A stretch of DNA of 64,000 nucleotides from CAWEDP01 sp963807925 (GCA_963807925.1 CAWEDP010000002.1:496001-560000), one strand, 5' to 3'; counted from the stretch's first letter, positions 19,624 to 28,714 are shown. Program-made: numbers and translations. The notes: generated from the sequence alone by a model not told the origin.

Positions 19624-20832
19624 ATGACGATTGCCGACATTGCAGACAAGGTTCGTACGGGCGGACGGCTCGGGCGCCACGAAGCGCTCCGGCTGTACCG
19701 CACCGCGTCCACCCCGGTGCTGGGCCGACTGGCCGACGGCGTGCGCGCGCGCAAGCATCCCGAGGGGATCGTCACCTACATCATCGACCGCAACGTCAAC
19801 TACACGAACGTCTGCGTGGCGAAGTGCAACTTCTGCGCGTTCTATCGCCCCGTTGGATCGTCCGACGGTTACGTCCTCGGCTTCGACGAGCTGTTTCGCA
19901 AGATCGACGAGACGATGGCGGTGGGCGGGGTCCAGCTGCTGCTGCAGGGCGGACACAACCCGGACCTGCCGTTGTCGTGGTACGAGGACCTGTTCCGTGC
20001 GGTGAAAGCGCGATATCCGACCTTCAAGCTTCACGCGCTGTCACCGCCCGAGATTCTGCACCTTTCGCGGCTCTCGCAGCTGCCGGTGTCCGGGATCATC
20101 GACCGACTGATTGCCGCGGGCCTCGACAGCATCCCGGGCGGCGGCGCGGAGATCCTGGTGGATCGCGTGCGCCGCCTCCTGCATTGTTACGGGAAGGCGA
20201 GCGCCGACGAGTGGCTCGACGTCATGCGTCAGGCGCATCGTGCGGGCCTCCGCACGACGGCGACCATGATGTACGGGACGGTCGAGACCGACGAGGAGCG
20301 GGTCGAGCATCTCGTCCGGCTGCGCGATCTGCAGGACGAGACCGGCGGCTTCACGGCGTTCATCACGTGGAGCTACCAGCCGGATCACACCGAGCTCGCA
20401 GGCACCGAAGCGACCGGCCTCGACTATCTGCGCACGCTGGCGCTCTCACGCATCGTGCTCGACAACTTCGACAACCTGCAGGCATCGTGGGTGACGCAGG
20501 GCGGGAAGGTGGGCCAGCTCAGTCTGGCATACGGCGCGAACGACATGGGCAGCGTCATGATCGAGGAGAACGTCGTGCGCGCGGCCGGGGCCAGCTATTG
20601 CATGGACGAAGTCGAGCTCGTCCGCAATATCGAGGACGCCGGGTTCGCGGCCCGTCGGCGCGACATGCACTATCGGGTGCTCGGCGATCCGATCTTCCGT
20701 GAGCGCGCGGTGCCGCGCATGCTGGAGCTCGCGACCGCGCGGGCCGAAGGCGATAGGTCGATGCCGGCCGAGCTCGTGAACTATCCGGCCCGGAGCCGGT
20801 CCGGCAGGCAACTTCGCGTCATTCCCAGTTGA
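19624..20832 (+). CDS. mqnC: Cyclic dehypoxanthinyl futalosine synthase MqnC (radical SAM)
   Basis: This 402-residue radical SAM enzyme carries the CxxxCxxC motif as Cys64, Cys68 and Cys71 (NVCVAKCNFCAFYR). It cyclises dehypoxanthinyl futalosine in the futalosine pathway. GVQLLLQGGHNPDLPLSWYEDL and GLDSIPGGGAEIL are typical MqnC stretches, and GGKVGQLSLAYGANDMGS lies in the C-terminal domain. MqnE is the alternative, but the LQGGHNP sequence and the IDRNVNYTNVC start favour MqnC. The next gene begins at a TTG overlapping its stop. Confidence 0.92.
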   Translation: MTIADIADKVRTGGRLGRHEALRLYRTASTPVLGRLADGVRARKHPEGIVTYIIDRNVNYTNVCVAKCNFCAFYRPVGSSDGYVLGFDELFRKIDETMAVGGVQLLLQGGHNPDLPLSWYEDLFRAVKARYPTFKLHALSPPEILHLSRLSQLPVSGIIDRLIAAGLDSIPGGGAEILVDRVRRLLHCYGKASADEWLDVMRQAHRAGLRTTATMMYGTVETDEERVEHLVRLRDLQDETGGFTAFITWSYQPDHTELAGTEATGLDYLRTLALSRIVLDNFDNLQASWVTQGGKVGQLSLAYGANDMGSVMIEENVVRAAGASYCMDEVELVRNIEDAGFAARRRDMHYRVLGDPIFRERAVPRMLELATARAEGDRSMPAELVNYPARSRSGRQLRVIPS

Positions 20833-22073
20833 TCCGCTGCCTCGCCGCGTGGGTGCTGCCGATTGCCGCGCCGCCGGTTCGCGGCGGCTGGGTCGCCCTC
20901 GATCGCGGCCGGATCGTCGCGTACGGACGCCGCGGCGATCGCGATGGCCGCCTCGAGGGGGCGCGCGACATCGAGCTGGGAGACGTCGCGCTGCTCCCCG
21001 GCCTGGTCAATGCCCACACCCATCTCGAGCTGTCCTACCTGCGCGGGCGGGTGCCGCGCGGCGTGTCGTTCGTCTCGTGGATTCGAGACCTCATGGCCGT
21101 GCGGCGCGATTATCCCGATCCGTACGATCCCGAGATACTCGACGCCGCTTCCGCCGGCATTGCGGAGGCGGTCCGGTCGGGCACGGCCGTCGTCGGCGAC
21201 CTCAGCAACACGCTCGCGACGTTCCCGAGACTGGCAGAGAGTCCGCTGGCGAGCGTCGTCTTTCACGAGCTGATCGGGTTCAACGCCGCTGATCCCGTCG
21301 GCACGGTCGATCGGGCGCTCGCGGCTATCCGGGGGCTCGCCGGTGGCGGAACGGCGCGGGCGACGCTCGCCGCCCACGCGCCCTACTCGGTCGCGCCCTC
21401 GCTGCTGCGCGCGATTGCCGGGGCGGTTGAGCGCGACCGGCTCGTGAGCTCGGTCCATCTGGCGGAATCGGCCGACGAGATCGAATTCATCGCGACCGGC
21501 GGGGGCGCCTGGAAGCAGCTGCTCCAGGATGTCGGCGCGTGGGATCCGCACTGGACCGTCCCCGGCGTGACGCCGGTCGGGTATCTCGACCGTCACGGAT
21601 TCCTTGGCGACCGGGTGCTGGCGGTCCACGGCGTGCACGCCACCGACGACGACCTGGCGCGGCTGGCGGCGAGACGAACGACGCTGGTCACCTGCCCGCG
21701 GAGCAATCGGTACACCGGCGCCGGCACGGCGCCCGTCGGGCGGTTCTACGCGTCGGGCGTCGCCGTGTCGGTCGGCACCGACAGCCTCGCAAGCACCCCC
21801 GACCTCAACCTGTTTTTCGAGCTGGCCGAGATGCGTGCGCTGGCGCCCGACGTGCCGGCCTCGCGGCTGCTCGAGAGCGCCACACGGACCGGGGCCAGAG
21901 CGCTCGGTTTCGACCCGGAGTACGGCACGATCGAGCCGGGCAAGCGCGCGCGTCTGCTGGCAGTCGCCGTTCCGGCGGCGGTGGACGATGTGGAAGAATA
22001 TCTCGTGTCGGGAATCCACCCGGAGCAACTGCAGTGGATCGACGACTTCGCCGACCCGCAGACAAATCGCTGA
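20829..22073 (+). CDS. mqnX: Amidohydrolase, probable aminodeoxyfutalosine deaminase MqnX
   Basis: This 414-residue metal-dependent amidohydrolase has His63-x-His65 in NAHTHLE, HAPYS, a third His in SSVHLAES, HGVHA and the metal-binding Asp in VGTDSLAS. It belongs to the TrzN/AtzA-like deaminase branch. In some bacteria an enzyme of this type deaminates aminodeoxyfutalosine to futalosine before hydrolysis. The position between mqnC and the prenyltransferase makes that assignment likely here. A futalosine hydrolase (MqnB) is not in the window. The TTG at 20829 overlaps the mqnC stop by four bases; a GTG at 20853 is an alternative start. Confidence 0.82.
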   Translation: MIRCLAAWVLPIAAPPVRGGWVALDRGRIVAYGRRGDRDGRLEGARDIELGDVALLPGLVNAHTHLELSYLRGRVPRGVSFVSWIRDLMAVRRDYPDPYDPEILDAASAGIAEAVRSGTAVVGDLSNTLATFPRLAESPLASVVFHELIGFNAADPVGTVDRALAAIRGLAGGGTARATLAAHAPYSVAPSLLRAIAGAVERDRLVSSVHLAESADEIEFIATGGGAWKQLLQDVGAWDPHWTVPGVTPVGYLDRHGFLGDRVLAVHGVHATDDDLARLAARRTTLVTCPRSNRYTGAGTAPVGRFYASGVAVSVGTDSLASTPDLNLFFELAEMRALAPDVPASRLLESATRTGARALGFDPEYGTIEPGKRARLLAVAVPAAVDDVEEYLVSGIHPEQLQWIDDFADPQTNR

Positions 22074-22078
22074 CAACC

Positions 22079-22933
22079 ATGATCGACCGTCTCCTCACCT
22101 ATCTGCGCTTCGTGCGGTTCGGCCATTCCGTGTTCGCGCTCCCGTTCGCGCTCGCGGGCGCGCTGCTGGCCGGACGGCACGTGAGCCTCACGTGGTCGTC
22201 GATCGGGTGGATCCTGGTCGCGATGGCATCGGCGCGCAGCGCGGCGATGGGGTTCAACCGCCTCGTGGATGCGAACATGGATGCGCTCAACCCGCGGACG
22301 GCCGGCCGCGAGCTGCCGCGCGGCGCGATGACCGTCCGCGAGGCGGGGGTCTTCGTCGCGGCCGCCGCCATGGTCTTCGAGTTCGCCGCATGGCGCCTGG
22401 GCACGGTGTGTTTCGTGCTGTCGCCGGTGGCGTTGGCGATTGTGTTCTGGTACTCGCTCGCCAAGCGTTACACGACCTGGACGCAGCTGTTTCTGGGGCT
22501 CGCGATGGCGGTGGCGCCGATCGCGGGATGGCTGGCGGTGGGTGGCCGTGGCGGGTGGGAGCCGTGGCTGCTCGCGCTGGGGATTGCCGCGTGGGTTGGC
22601 GGCTTCGACGTGCTGTACGCGTGCCAGGATCTCGAGTTCGATCGTGCTCACAAGCTGCGGTCGATCCCGGTGCGGTTCGGCGTGCAGACATCGCTCACGA
22701 TCTCGCGGGCGATGCACGTGGTCGCCGTCGCGTGCTTCATGGCGCTGCCGTGGGTCACGCCGCTGCCGCGGATCTACGACATGGGCGTGCTCGTTGTCGC
22801 GGTGATGCTGGTCTACGAGCAGTCGCTCGTCCGCGCCGACGATCTGTCGCAGGTGAAGCGCGCCTTCGATCTGAACGGCTACGTCGGGATCCTCTATCTC
22901 GCGGTGCTCGCCGTCTCGATCTATGTCGGCTGA
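22079..22933 (+). CDS. mqnP: UbiA-family polyprenyltransferase (menaquinone, MqnP type)
   Basis: This 284-residue integral membrane prenyltransferase attaches the polyprenyl tail to the naphthoate precursor. The first Mg-pyrophosphate motif is NRLVDANMD (about residues 60-68) and the second is DVLYACQDLEFD (about 177-188). About eight or nine hydrophobic helices are visible. The ATG at 22079 comes six bases after the mqnX stop, and the gene ends 11 bases inside ubiX. The GRELPRG after the first motif matches the UbiA/MqnP group. Confidence 0.92.
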   Translation: MIDRLLTYLRFVRFGHSVFALPFALAGALLAGRHVSLTWSSIGWILVAMASARSAAMGFNRLVDANMDALNPRTAGRELPRGAMTVREAGVFVAAAAMVFEFAAWRLGTVCFVLSPVALAIVFWYSLAKRYTTWTQLFLGLAMAVAPIAGWLAVGGRGGWEPWLLALGIAAWVGGFDVLYACQDLEFDRAHKLRSIPVRFGVQTSLTISRAMHVVAVACFMALPWVTPLPRIYDMGVLVVAVMLVYEQSLVRADDLSQVKRAFDLNGYVGILYLAVLAVSIYVG

Positions 22934-23540
22934 ATCGGTCGCGATCGCCATCACCGGTGCGAGCGGGGCCGTCTATGCGACCCGCACGCTGGCGGCGCTC
23001 CTCGCGCGCGGCGTGCATGTCGAGCTCGTCGTCACCGACTACGGGCGACGGCTGCTCCGGGACGAGCTGGGCGACGCCGCAACCATCGAGAACTTGGTCG
23101 CGTTTCTCGCCGCCAAGTACGGCGACGGCGTCGGAGCGGGATCGGTAACGGTGCACAGCAACCGCGACCTCGGCGCCGCGCTGGCGAGCGGCAGTCACCG
23201 GTGCCGCGGGCTGGCGATTGTGCCGTGCTCGATGAAGACGCTCGCCGGCGTCGCGCACGGACTCTCCCGCACCCTGGTGGAGCGCGCGGCGGACGTCATG
23301 CTGAAGGAGCGCCGCACGCTCGTCATGGTCCCGCGCGAGACGCCCATGAGCCTGCCGCAGCTCCGGAACATGGTGCTCTGTGCCGAAGCCGGGGCCGTGA
23401 TCCTGCCGGCCATGCCGGCGTTCTACCAGCTGCCGCAGACCCTCGACGATCTCGCCGATTTCATGGCGGGGAAGATCCTCGCGGCGCTCGGCTTCGAGCA
23501 CGATCTGTACCCGCCGTGGACGGGGGCCGTGCCGCGATAG
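22923..23540 (+). CDS. ubiX: Flavin prenyltransferase UbiX
   Basis: This 205-residue flavoprotein prenylates FMN to make the cofactor of the UbiD decarboxylase at 15594. The N-terminal AITGASGAVYA (residues 9-19) and the conserved PCSMKTLAGVAHG, MVPRETPMSLPQLRNM and PAMPAFYQLPQTLDDLADF stretches are all present. Length is standard (about 190-210). The ATG lies within the 3' end of mqnP, an 11-base overlap implying coupled translation. Confidence 0.96.
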   Translation: MSAESVAIAITGASGAVYATRTLAALLARGVHVELVVTDYGRRLLRDELGDAATIENLVAFLAAKYGDGVGAGSVTVHSNRDLGAALASGSHRCRGLAIVPCSMKTLAGVAHGLSRTLVERAADVMLKERRTLVMVPRETPMSLPQLRNMVLCAEAGAVILPAMPAFYQLPQTLDDLADFMAGKILAALGFEHDLYPPWTGAVPR

Positions 23541-23622
23541 CGCGTCGCCGCTCGACCGTGCCTGGCGCACTGCGGACCCGTGAATCGCGTGACTCGTTGA
23601 TCGTGATTGTGACTTGCAGACT

Positions 23623-24363
23623 GTGAATGGCCCCGAGCCGCTGGTCTCCAGGCGTCCCGAGCGCATCGCCGGCATGTTCGATGCGATTGCCGATCGCTAC
23701 GACCTGCTGAACCACCTCCTCAGCGCCGGCATCGACTCTTCGTGGCGCCGCCGCGCGATCCGGTCGCTGCGGCTGACGGGAGGCGAACGCGTGCTCGATC
23801 TGTGCACCGGCACGGCGGATCTGGCGATCGCCGCGATGACGGCCTCGCCGGCCGCCAACCGTGTCGTTGGCATCGACTTCGCGCACGGGATGCTGCGCAT
23901 CGGACACGCGAAGGTGAGGCGGGCGCGTCTCGATCGCGCGGTGCTGCTCGCCCGCGGCGACGCGATGGAGCTGCCCGTGGCCGACGAATCGTTCGACGCC
24001 GCCACCATCGCGTTCGGGATCCGCAACGTCGAGCAGCCCGAGGTGGCCTGTCGCGAGATGCATCGGGCGCTCCGACCCAACGGCCGCTTTGCCATTCTCG
24101 AGTTCGCCATCCCCGCCGGGCCGCTCTTTCGAACCGTGTACCTCGCGTACTTCCGTCACGTGCTGCCGCGGATCGGTCGTGCCCTCTCGCATCACGCCGA
24201 CGCCTACGGGTATCTGCCCGCGTCGGTGAACGCGTTTTCGGCGCCGGAAGCGTTCGTGACAATTCTGCGACAGAGCGGCTTTTCGTCGCTCCGGGCCGTC
24301 CCGCTCACGTTCGGCAGCGTCTACCTCTACACGGGTGAAAAGCGTCCAATTGCCGATCCCTGA
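23623..24363 (+). CDS. menG: Demethylmenaquinone methyltransferase (UbiE/MenG)
   Basis: This 246-residue class I SAM methyltransferase performs the last C-methylation of menaquinone. RIAGMFDAIADRYDLLNHLLSAG at the start, LDLCTGTAD (SAM motif I, about residue 59) and the C-terminal VPLTFGSVYLYTGEK identify UbiE/MenG. The start is not certain: the frame is open to a TTG at 23614, while the GTG at 23623 begins close to the conserved region; neither has a clear Shine-Dalgarno. It closes the menaquinone block, 82 bases after ubiX. Confidence 0.93.
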   Translation: MNGPEPLVSRRPERIAGMFDAIADRYDLLNHLLSAGIDSSWRRRAIRSLRLTGGERVLDLCTGTADLAIAAMTASPAANRVVGIDFAHGMLRIGHAKVRRARLDRAVLLARGDAMELPVADESFDAATIAFGIRNVEQPEVACREMHRALRPNGRFAILEFAIPAGPLFRTVYLAYFRHVLPRIGRALSHHADAYGYLPASVNAFSAPEAFVTILRQSGFSSLRAVPLTFGSVYLYTGEKRPIADP

Positions 24364-24392
24364 TGCCTAATCCCTCGTTCCGGATCGGCAAT
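24349..24392. repeat. Perfect 11-bp inverted repeat over the menG stop, with imperfect direct repeats
   Basis: ATTGCCGATCC at 24349-24359 is the exact reverse complement of GGATCGGCAAT at 24382-24392, with a 22-base loop. The region also contains two related copies of CCCTGATG..TAATCCCT-like sequence (about 24357-24374 and 24400-24414). No T-run follows. It may end the menG transcript or be a decayed repeat. Confidence 0.45.
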
Positions 24393-24436
24393 GCCGGACC
24401 CCTGATGAATCCCTAACCCCGACGCCCAATCGCTGC

Positions 24437-24445
24437 TGCTATACT
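24437..24445 (+). promoter_or_regulatory. Extended -10 element before the TonB-like gene
   Basis: TGCTATACT is an extended -10 (TGn plus TATACT), 14 bases before the ATG at 24460. No convincing -35 is visible 17 bases upstream, as is common for extended -10 promoters. Confidence 0.4.
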
Positions 24446-24459
24446 GGCCTAACCTCCTG

Positions 24460-25428
24460 ATGTATCTCGATTTCGAGGACTATCGCCCAGACATCCAACC
24501 CATCGGGCGCGCGATCTCCTGGCGCGAGGGCGTCCTCCTGTCGATCATCGTCCACCTGGTGGGCGTCATCGTGCTGCTCCTGGCGCCGCGATGGTTTCCC
24601 TTCACCGCGGCGCCGGTGCGTGCTGTCGTGGTGCCGCCGCAGACCAACGCGCCCCGATTCGTGTTCGTGCAGCCGCGGCTGGACATGCCGGCGCTGCGGC
24701 CGCCGCCGAGCCGCGCCGAGCCGTCCGACAAGGATCGGCTCGCGCGCGCGCCCCAACGTGCCCCGAAACCCGCCGATCCGCTGCCGTTCTCACGCGGCAA
24801 CACGCCCGAGCGGGTCGAGAGCGTCGATCGACGGGCAGCCCGGGGCCAGGGCCCCCGACCCGACGCCGCGCAAGCCGCGCCGCAACCGCAGCCGCCGGCC
24901 GTCCAGGAAGAGGCGAAAGTGCCTGAGTCGCCATCGGCGCTGTCGTTTCCCGCGGCGCCGCGGTCGCCGAACCCGCCGACCGGCGCCAACGCCCGCGTCC
25001 TCGCGCCGGGAGGGGGACTCGGCGATGCCCTCCGCAATCTGCAGCGATACGTGCAGCGGGACACGTTCGACAATCCGCAAGGGGGCGGCGGCCAGTTCGG
25101 CCCCGAAATCCAGTTCGACACGAAAGGCGTGGAGTTCGGGCCGTGGGTCCGCCGTTTCATCGCGCAGGTGAAACGGAACTGGCTGCCGATGATTCCCTAC
25201 TCGGCGATGATGTACAAGGGCCACGTCGTCGTGACCTTCAACGTGTACAAGGACGGCGCCATCTCGGATTTGTCGGTCGCGGGGCCCTGTCCGGTCGATG
25301 CTTTCAACACCGCCGCGTTCGGCGCGCTCACGGCATCGAATCCCACCGAGCCGCTGCCGCCGGAATATCCGTCGGACAAGGCGTTCTTCACGGTGACCTT
25401 CTTCTACAACGAAACACCGCCGCGATGA
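24460..25428 (+). CDS. TonB/TolA-like energy-transducer family protein
   Basis: This 322-residue protein has a short cytoplasmic N-terminus, one membrane helix (about residues 25-45), a long Pro/Ala/Arg-rich periplasmic linker (about 60-190) and a C-terminal TonB/TolA-type domain (about 225-320) with FIAQVKRNW and VVVTFNVYKDGAISDL. The architecture fits proteins that couple the inner membrane to outer-membrane components. No exbB, exbD, tolQ or tolR lies in the window, so its energising partner is unknown. A tiny membrane ORF overlaps its stop. Confidence 0.78.
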   Translation: MYLDFEDYRPDIQPIGRAISWREGVLLSIIVHLVGVIVLLLAPRWFPFTAAPVRAVVVPPQTNAPRFVFVQPRLDMPALRPPPSRAEPSDKDRLARAPQRAPKPADPLPFSRGNTPERVESVDRRAARGQGPRPDAAQAAPQPQPPAVQEEAKVPESPSALSFPAAPRSPNPPTGANARVLAPGGGLGDALRNLQRYVQRDTFDNPQGGGGQFGPEIQFDTKGVEFGPWVRRFIAQVKRNWLPMIPYSAMMYKGHVVVTFNVYKDGAISDLSVAGPCPVDAFNTAAFGALTASNPTEPLPPEYPSDKAFFTVTFFYNETPPR

Positions 25429-25499
25429 CGCGTTCTCAGCAGCTCGGCCTGGTCGTTCTGCTGCTCGTCTTGATCGTCTTCGTCATCGCGAGACTCTGA
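25425..25499 (+). CDS. 24-residue single-helix membrane micro-ORF
   Basis: The ATG at 25425 overlaps the stop of the TonB-like gene (ATGA), and the ORF ends at 25499. The product MTRSQQLGLVVLLLVLIVFVIARL is a short polar start followed by one hydrophobic helix and a C-terminal Arg. Its position and the coupled start make it a credible small membrane protein, possibly a partner of the TonB-like protein. No family is recognised, and it could be chance. Confidence 0.4.
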   Translation: MTRSQQLGLVVLLLVLIVFVIARL

Positions 25500-25552
25500 G
25501 CCTCGACGATCCATCGCCGGGCGCGCCGGGTGCCGGCGCTTCCCGTTCTGCT

Positions 25553-26491
25553 GTGGCTGCTTCAGAGTTCTTCGTCGCCATTCTCGGCCCGACGACGACC
25601 GGAAAGAGCGCGCTGGGGCTCGCTCTGGCCGAGCGCTACGACGGCGAGATCGTGAACTGCGACTCCACAGCGGTGTACCGGGGGTTCGACATCGGGACCG
25701 ACAAGGTGCCGTTCTCCGAGCGGCATGGCGTCCCGCACCACCTGATCGACATCGCCGATCCGACCTCGGAGTACACGGCCGCGCGCTACGCCCAGGACGC
25801 CGCAGCAGCTGTGCGCGACATTTCCCGGCGCGGCCGGCTGCCGATCGTGGTCGGGGGAACCGGGCTCTATTACCGTGCGCTGACGCGCGGCCTGTTTCCA
25901 GGGCCGTCGCGCGATGTGCGGCTCCGGATGCGCCTCGAAGCCATCGCGGCCCGCCGGGGGGCATCGGCGCTCCATCGCCTGCTCACCCGCGTCGATCCCG
26001 CGTCGGGCGCGCGCATTCGGCCGCCCGACCTGAAACGGATGGTGCGCGCGCTGGAGGTGTACTTCCTGACGGGGAAACCGTTGACGGCTCACTTCGCTGC
26101 GACGGCGGCGCCCCTGCCGGAGTTCGACGTGCTGGCGATCGGGTTGCAGGTTCCGAGGGCTGTCATCGCCGAGCGGGTCGCGCGGCGCGTCGACGCCCAG
26201 TTCGCGCGTGGCCTGCTCGACGAGATCCGCGGACTCCTCGCCAGCGGTGTGCCGGAAAGGGCGCGGCCGTTCGGTGGACTGGTCTACCGGCAGGCGCTCG
26301 AGCACCTGCATGGCGTCCGCGACGAGGCCGCCACGCGGGCGCTCATCGCGCAGCAGAATCGTCAATACGCGCGTCGTCAGTTGATCTGGTTCCGCAAAGA
26401 GCCTAATCTGATCTGGCTGGACGGCCCCGGCACCGCGCCTGCCGCGATAGACGCGGCCCGTCGGCTGATCGACGGGCGGTTCCGGCGCTGA
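25553..26491 (+). CDS. miaA: tRNA dimethylallyltransferase
   Basis: This 312-residue enzyme adds a dimethylallyl group to A37 of tRNAs reading U-initial codons. The P-loop GPTTTGKS (residues 12-19), NCDSTAVYRG (DSxQxY-type site with Ala for Gln) and VVGGTGLYYRAL are present. The C-terminal TRALIAQQNRQYARRQLIWFRKE is the tRNA-binding motif. It starts at GTG 25553; no ATG is available before the P-loop. deoB follows 19 bases downstream. Confidence 0.95.
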   Translation: MAASEFFVAILGPTTTGKSALGLALAERYDGEIVNCDSTAVYRGFDIGTDKVPFSERHGVPHHLIDIADPTSEYTAARYAQDAAAAVRDISRRGRLPIVVGGTGLYYRALTRGLFPGPSRDVRLRMRLEAIAARRGASALHRLLTRVDPASGARIRPPDLKRMVRALEVYFLTGKPLTAHFAATAAPLPEFDVLAIGLQVPRAVIAERVARRVDAQFARGLLDEIRGLLASGVPERARPFGGLVYRQALEHLHGVRDEAATRALIAQQNRQYARRQLIWFRKEPNLIWLDGPGTAPAAIDAARRLIDGRFRR

Positions 26492-26510
26492 TTCCCGTCC
26501 CCGCACCCGC

Positions 26511-27686
26511 GTGTCGCCCTTCACCCGCGCCATCGTGATCGTCATGGACGGCGTCGGCGTCGGCGAACTGCCCGACGCGGCCTCGTACGGCGACGAGGGC
26601 AGCGATACGCTCGGCAACATCGCCAGGCAGGTCCCGCTGCGGGTGCCGACGCTGCGGCGGCTCGGCCTCGGACGGGTGGCGCGGATCGGCGGCGCCACGG
26701 CGCCCGGGACGGCGACGGCAGCCGTCGGCCGGATGGCCGAGGCTTCGGCGGGCAAGGATTCGGTGACGGGCCACTGGGAGATGATGGGCATCGTGCTGGA
26801 TCGTCCGTTCCCCGTCTTCCCGCACGGCTTCGCGCCCGGAATCGTCGCCGAGTTCTCGCGCCGTGTCGGCCGCGGGGTGCTTGGGAACAAGGCCGCATCG
26901 GGCACCGCCATCATCGACGAGCTCGGCGCCGAGCATCTCGCCACCGGCGCCCTGATCGTCTACACGTCCGCCGACAGCGTGTTTCAAATCGCCGCGCACG
27001 AGGCGATCGTGCCGCTGCCCGAGCTGTACCGGGCGTGCGAGACGGCCTACGCGCTCGTCGGCGAAGGGCTCGGCGTCGGCCGCGTCATCGCGCGGCCGTT
27101 TGTCGGCGCCCCCGGGCGTTTCAGCCGGACGGCCAACCGTCGCGACTACGCGCTGCCGCCCTCCGGCCAGACGCTGCTGGACCGCCTGAAGGCGGCGGGG
27201 CTGCCGGTGGTTGCGATTGGCAAGATCGAGGACCTCTTCGCGGGGCGCGGCATCACGCGCGCGATTCACACCGCGAGCGACGATGAGGGGATGGATCGGG
27301 TCGGGGCGCAGATGAACGCCGTCGACCGCGGGCTGGTGTTCACGAATCTGGTCGACTTCGACACGCAGTACGGCCACCGCAACGACGTGGAGGGGTACGC
27401 CGCGAACCTGGAGCGGTTCGATGCCCGTCTGGCCCGGCTGCTGCCGTCGCTGGGAGATGACGATCTGCTGATCGTGACGGCGGATCACGGCAACGATCCG
27501 ACGACGCCGAGCACCGACCACGCGCGCGAGTACGTGCCGCTCCTCGTCACCGGTGCCCACGTGCGGGCGGGCACCGACCTCGGCACGCGGCCGACCTTCG
27601 CGGACCTCGGTCAGACACTGGCCGACGTGTTCGGTGTCGGCGCCCTCGCCCATGGCGCGAGCTTTCTGCGCGAGATCCTGCGATGA
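26511..27686 (+). CDS. deoB: Phosphopentomutase
   Basis: This 391-residue alkaline-phosphatase-superfamily mutase interconverts ribose/deoxyribose 1- and 5-phosphates in nucleoside salvage. The N-terminal metal site IVMDGVGVGELPDA and the C-terminal TADHGNDPTTPSTDHAREYVP carry the metal ligands. VTGHWEMMG is typical of DeoB. It starts at GTG 26511, and the dgt ATG overlaps its stop by four bases. The pairing suggests linked deoxynucleotide metabolism. Confidence 0.95.
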   Translation: MSPFTRAIVIVMDGVGVGELPDAASYGDEGSDTLGNIARQVPLRVPTLRRLGLGRVARIGGATAPGTATAAVGRMAEASAGKDSVTGHWEMMGIVLDRPFPVFPHGFAPGIVAEFSRRVGRGVLGNKAASGTAIIDELGAEHLATGALIVYTSADSVFQIAAHEAIVPLPELYRACETAYALVGEGLGVGRVIARPFVGAPGRFSRTANRRDYALPPSGQTLLDRLKAAGLPVVAIGKIEDLFAGRGITRAIHTASDDEGMDRVGAQMNAVDRGLVFTNLVDFDTQYGHRNDVEGYAANLERFDARLARLLPSLGDDDLLIVTADHGNDPTTPSTDHAREYVPLLVTGAHVRAGTDLGTRPTFADLGQTLADVFGVGALAHGASFLREILR

Positions 27687-28714
27687 ACCTTCGCGAGCAA
27701 CTGGAGGCGCGCGAACGCGAGATCCTGGCGCCGCAGGCCGCCCGGAGCGCCGACTCGCGCGGCCGGCTCCGCGCCGAGCCGGAGGACGAGGTCCGTCCGG
27801 CGTTCCAGCGCGACCGGGATCGCATCATCCACTGCAAGGCGTTTCGCCGCCTGAAGCACAAGACGCAGGTGTTCTTTGCGCCCACCGGCGATCATTACCG
27901 CACCCGGCTGACGCATACGCTCGAGGTGTCGCAGATCGCCCGGACGATCGCGAAGGTGCTGCGGCTTCACGAGGAGCTGACCGAAGCCATCACGCTCGGG
28001 CACGATCTCGGCCACACGCCCTTCGGCCACGCCGGCGAGCGGATCATCGACAGCCTCATGCCCGGCGGCTTCAATCACTACGAGCAGAGCCTCCGGATCG
28101 TCGATCTGCTCGAGAACGACGGACGCGGCCTGAACCTGACGTGGGAAGTGCGCGACGGCATCGCGAAGCACTCGAAGGGGAAGTCGGGGGCGCCCGTCGG
28201 GCTGGCGGCCGGGCTGAAGGCGGCCACGATCGAAGGGCAGATCATGCGCGTCGCGGATCTGATTGCGTACGTGAATCACGACATCGACGATGCAACGCGC
28301 GCCGGACTGCTGGTCGCGGGCGATCTGCCGGCCGGCCCGATCGAGGTTCTCGGCGCCTCCTCGTCACTCCGGATCGGCACGCTCGTCAAGGACGTCGTCA
28401 CCGAAACGCTGGCCGGTGGTCTGACCGAGATCCGGATGAGCGAGCCGGTGTTGAAGGCGGTCCTGCACCTCCGCAGCTTCCTGTTCGACGCCGTGTACGA
28501 GAACTCGATTGCGACCGTCGAGTTCCGCAAGGCGTCCGGCATCCTCAGCGGACTGTGGGAGAAAGTCAGGGACCGTCCCGACGAATTCCTCGATCGCCGC
28601 ACCGTCGAGGAGGAAGGGCTCGACGCCGCGACCCGCGACTTCATTGCCGGCATGACCGACCGCTACGCGGTCCGCCTGTACGAACAGCTGTTCATTCCGA
28701 AGCCCTGGGCGTAG
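27683..28714 (+). CDS. dgt: Deoxyguanosinetriphosphate triphosphohydrolase-like protein (HD)
   Basis: This 343-residue HD-domain protein hydrolyses dNTPs to nucleoside and triphosphate. The metal-binding residues are visible in YRTRLTHTLEV (about residue 72) and GHDLGHTPFGHAGE (about 105-118), with NHYEQSLRIVD following. Its length fits the short dGTPase-like group rather than E. coli Dgt (505 residues), so substrate preference is not certain. The ATG overlaps the deoB stop. Confidence 0.92.
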   Translation: MNLREQLEAREREILAPQAARSADSRGRLRAEPEDEVRPAFQRDRDRIIHCKAFRRLKHKTQVFFAPTGDHYRTRLTHTLEVSQIARTIAKVLRLHEELTEAITLGHDLGHTPFGHAGERIIDSLMPGGFNHYEQSLRIVDLLENDGRGLNLTWEVRDGIAKHSKGKSGAPVGLAAGLKAATIEGQIMRVADLIAYVNHDIDDATRAGLLVAGDLPAGPIEVLGASSSLRIGTLVKDVVTETLAGGLTEIRMSEPVLKAVLHLRSFLFDAVYENSIATVEFRKASGILSGLWEKVRDRPDEFLDRRTVEEEGLDAATRDFIAGMTDRYAVRLYEQLFIPKPWA

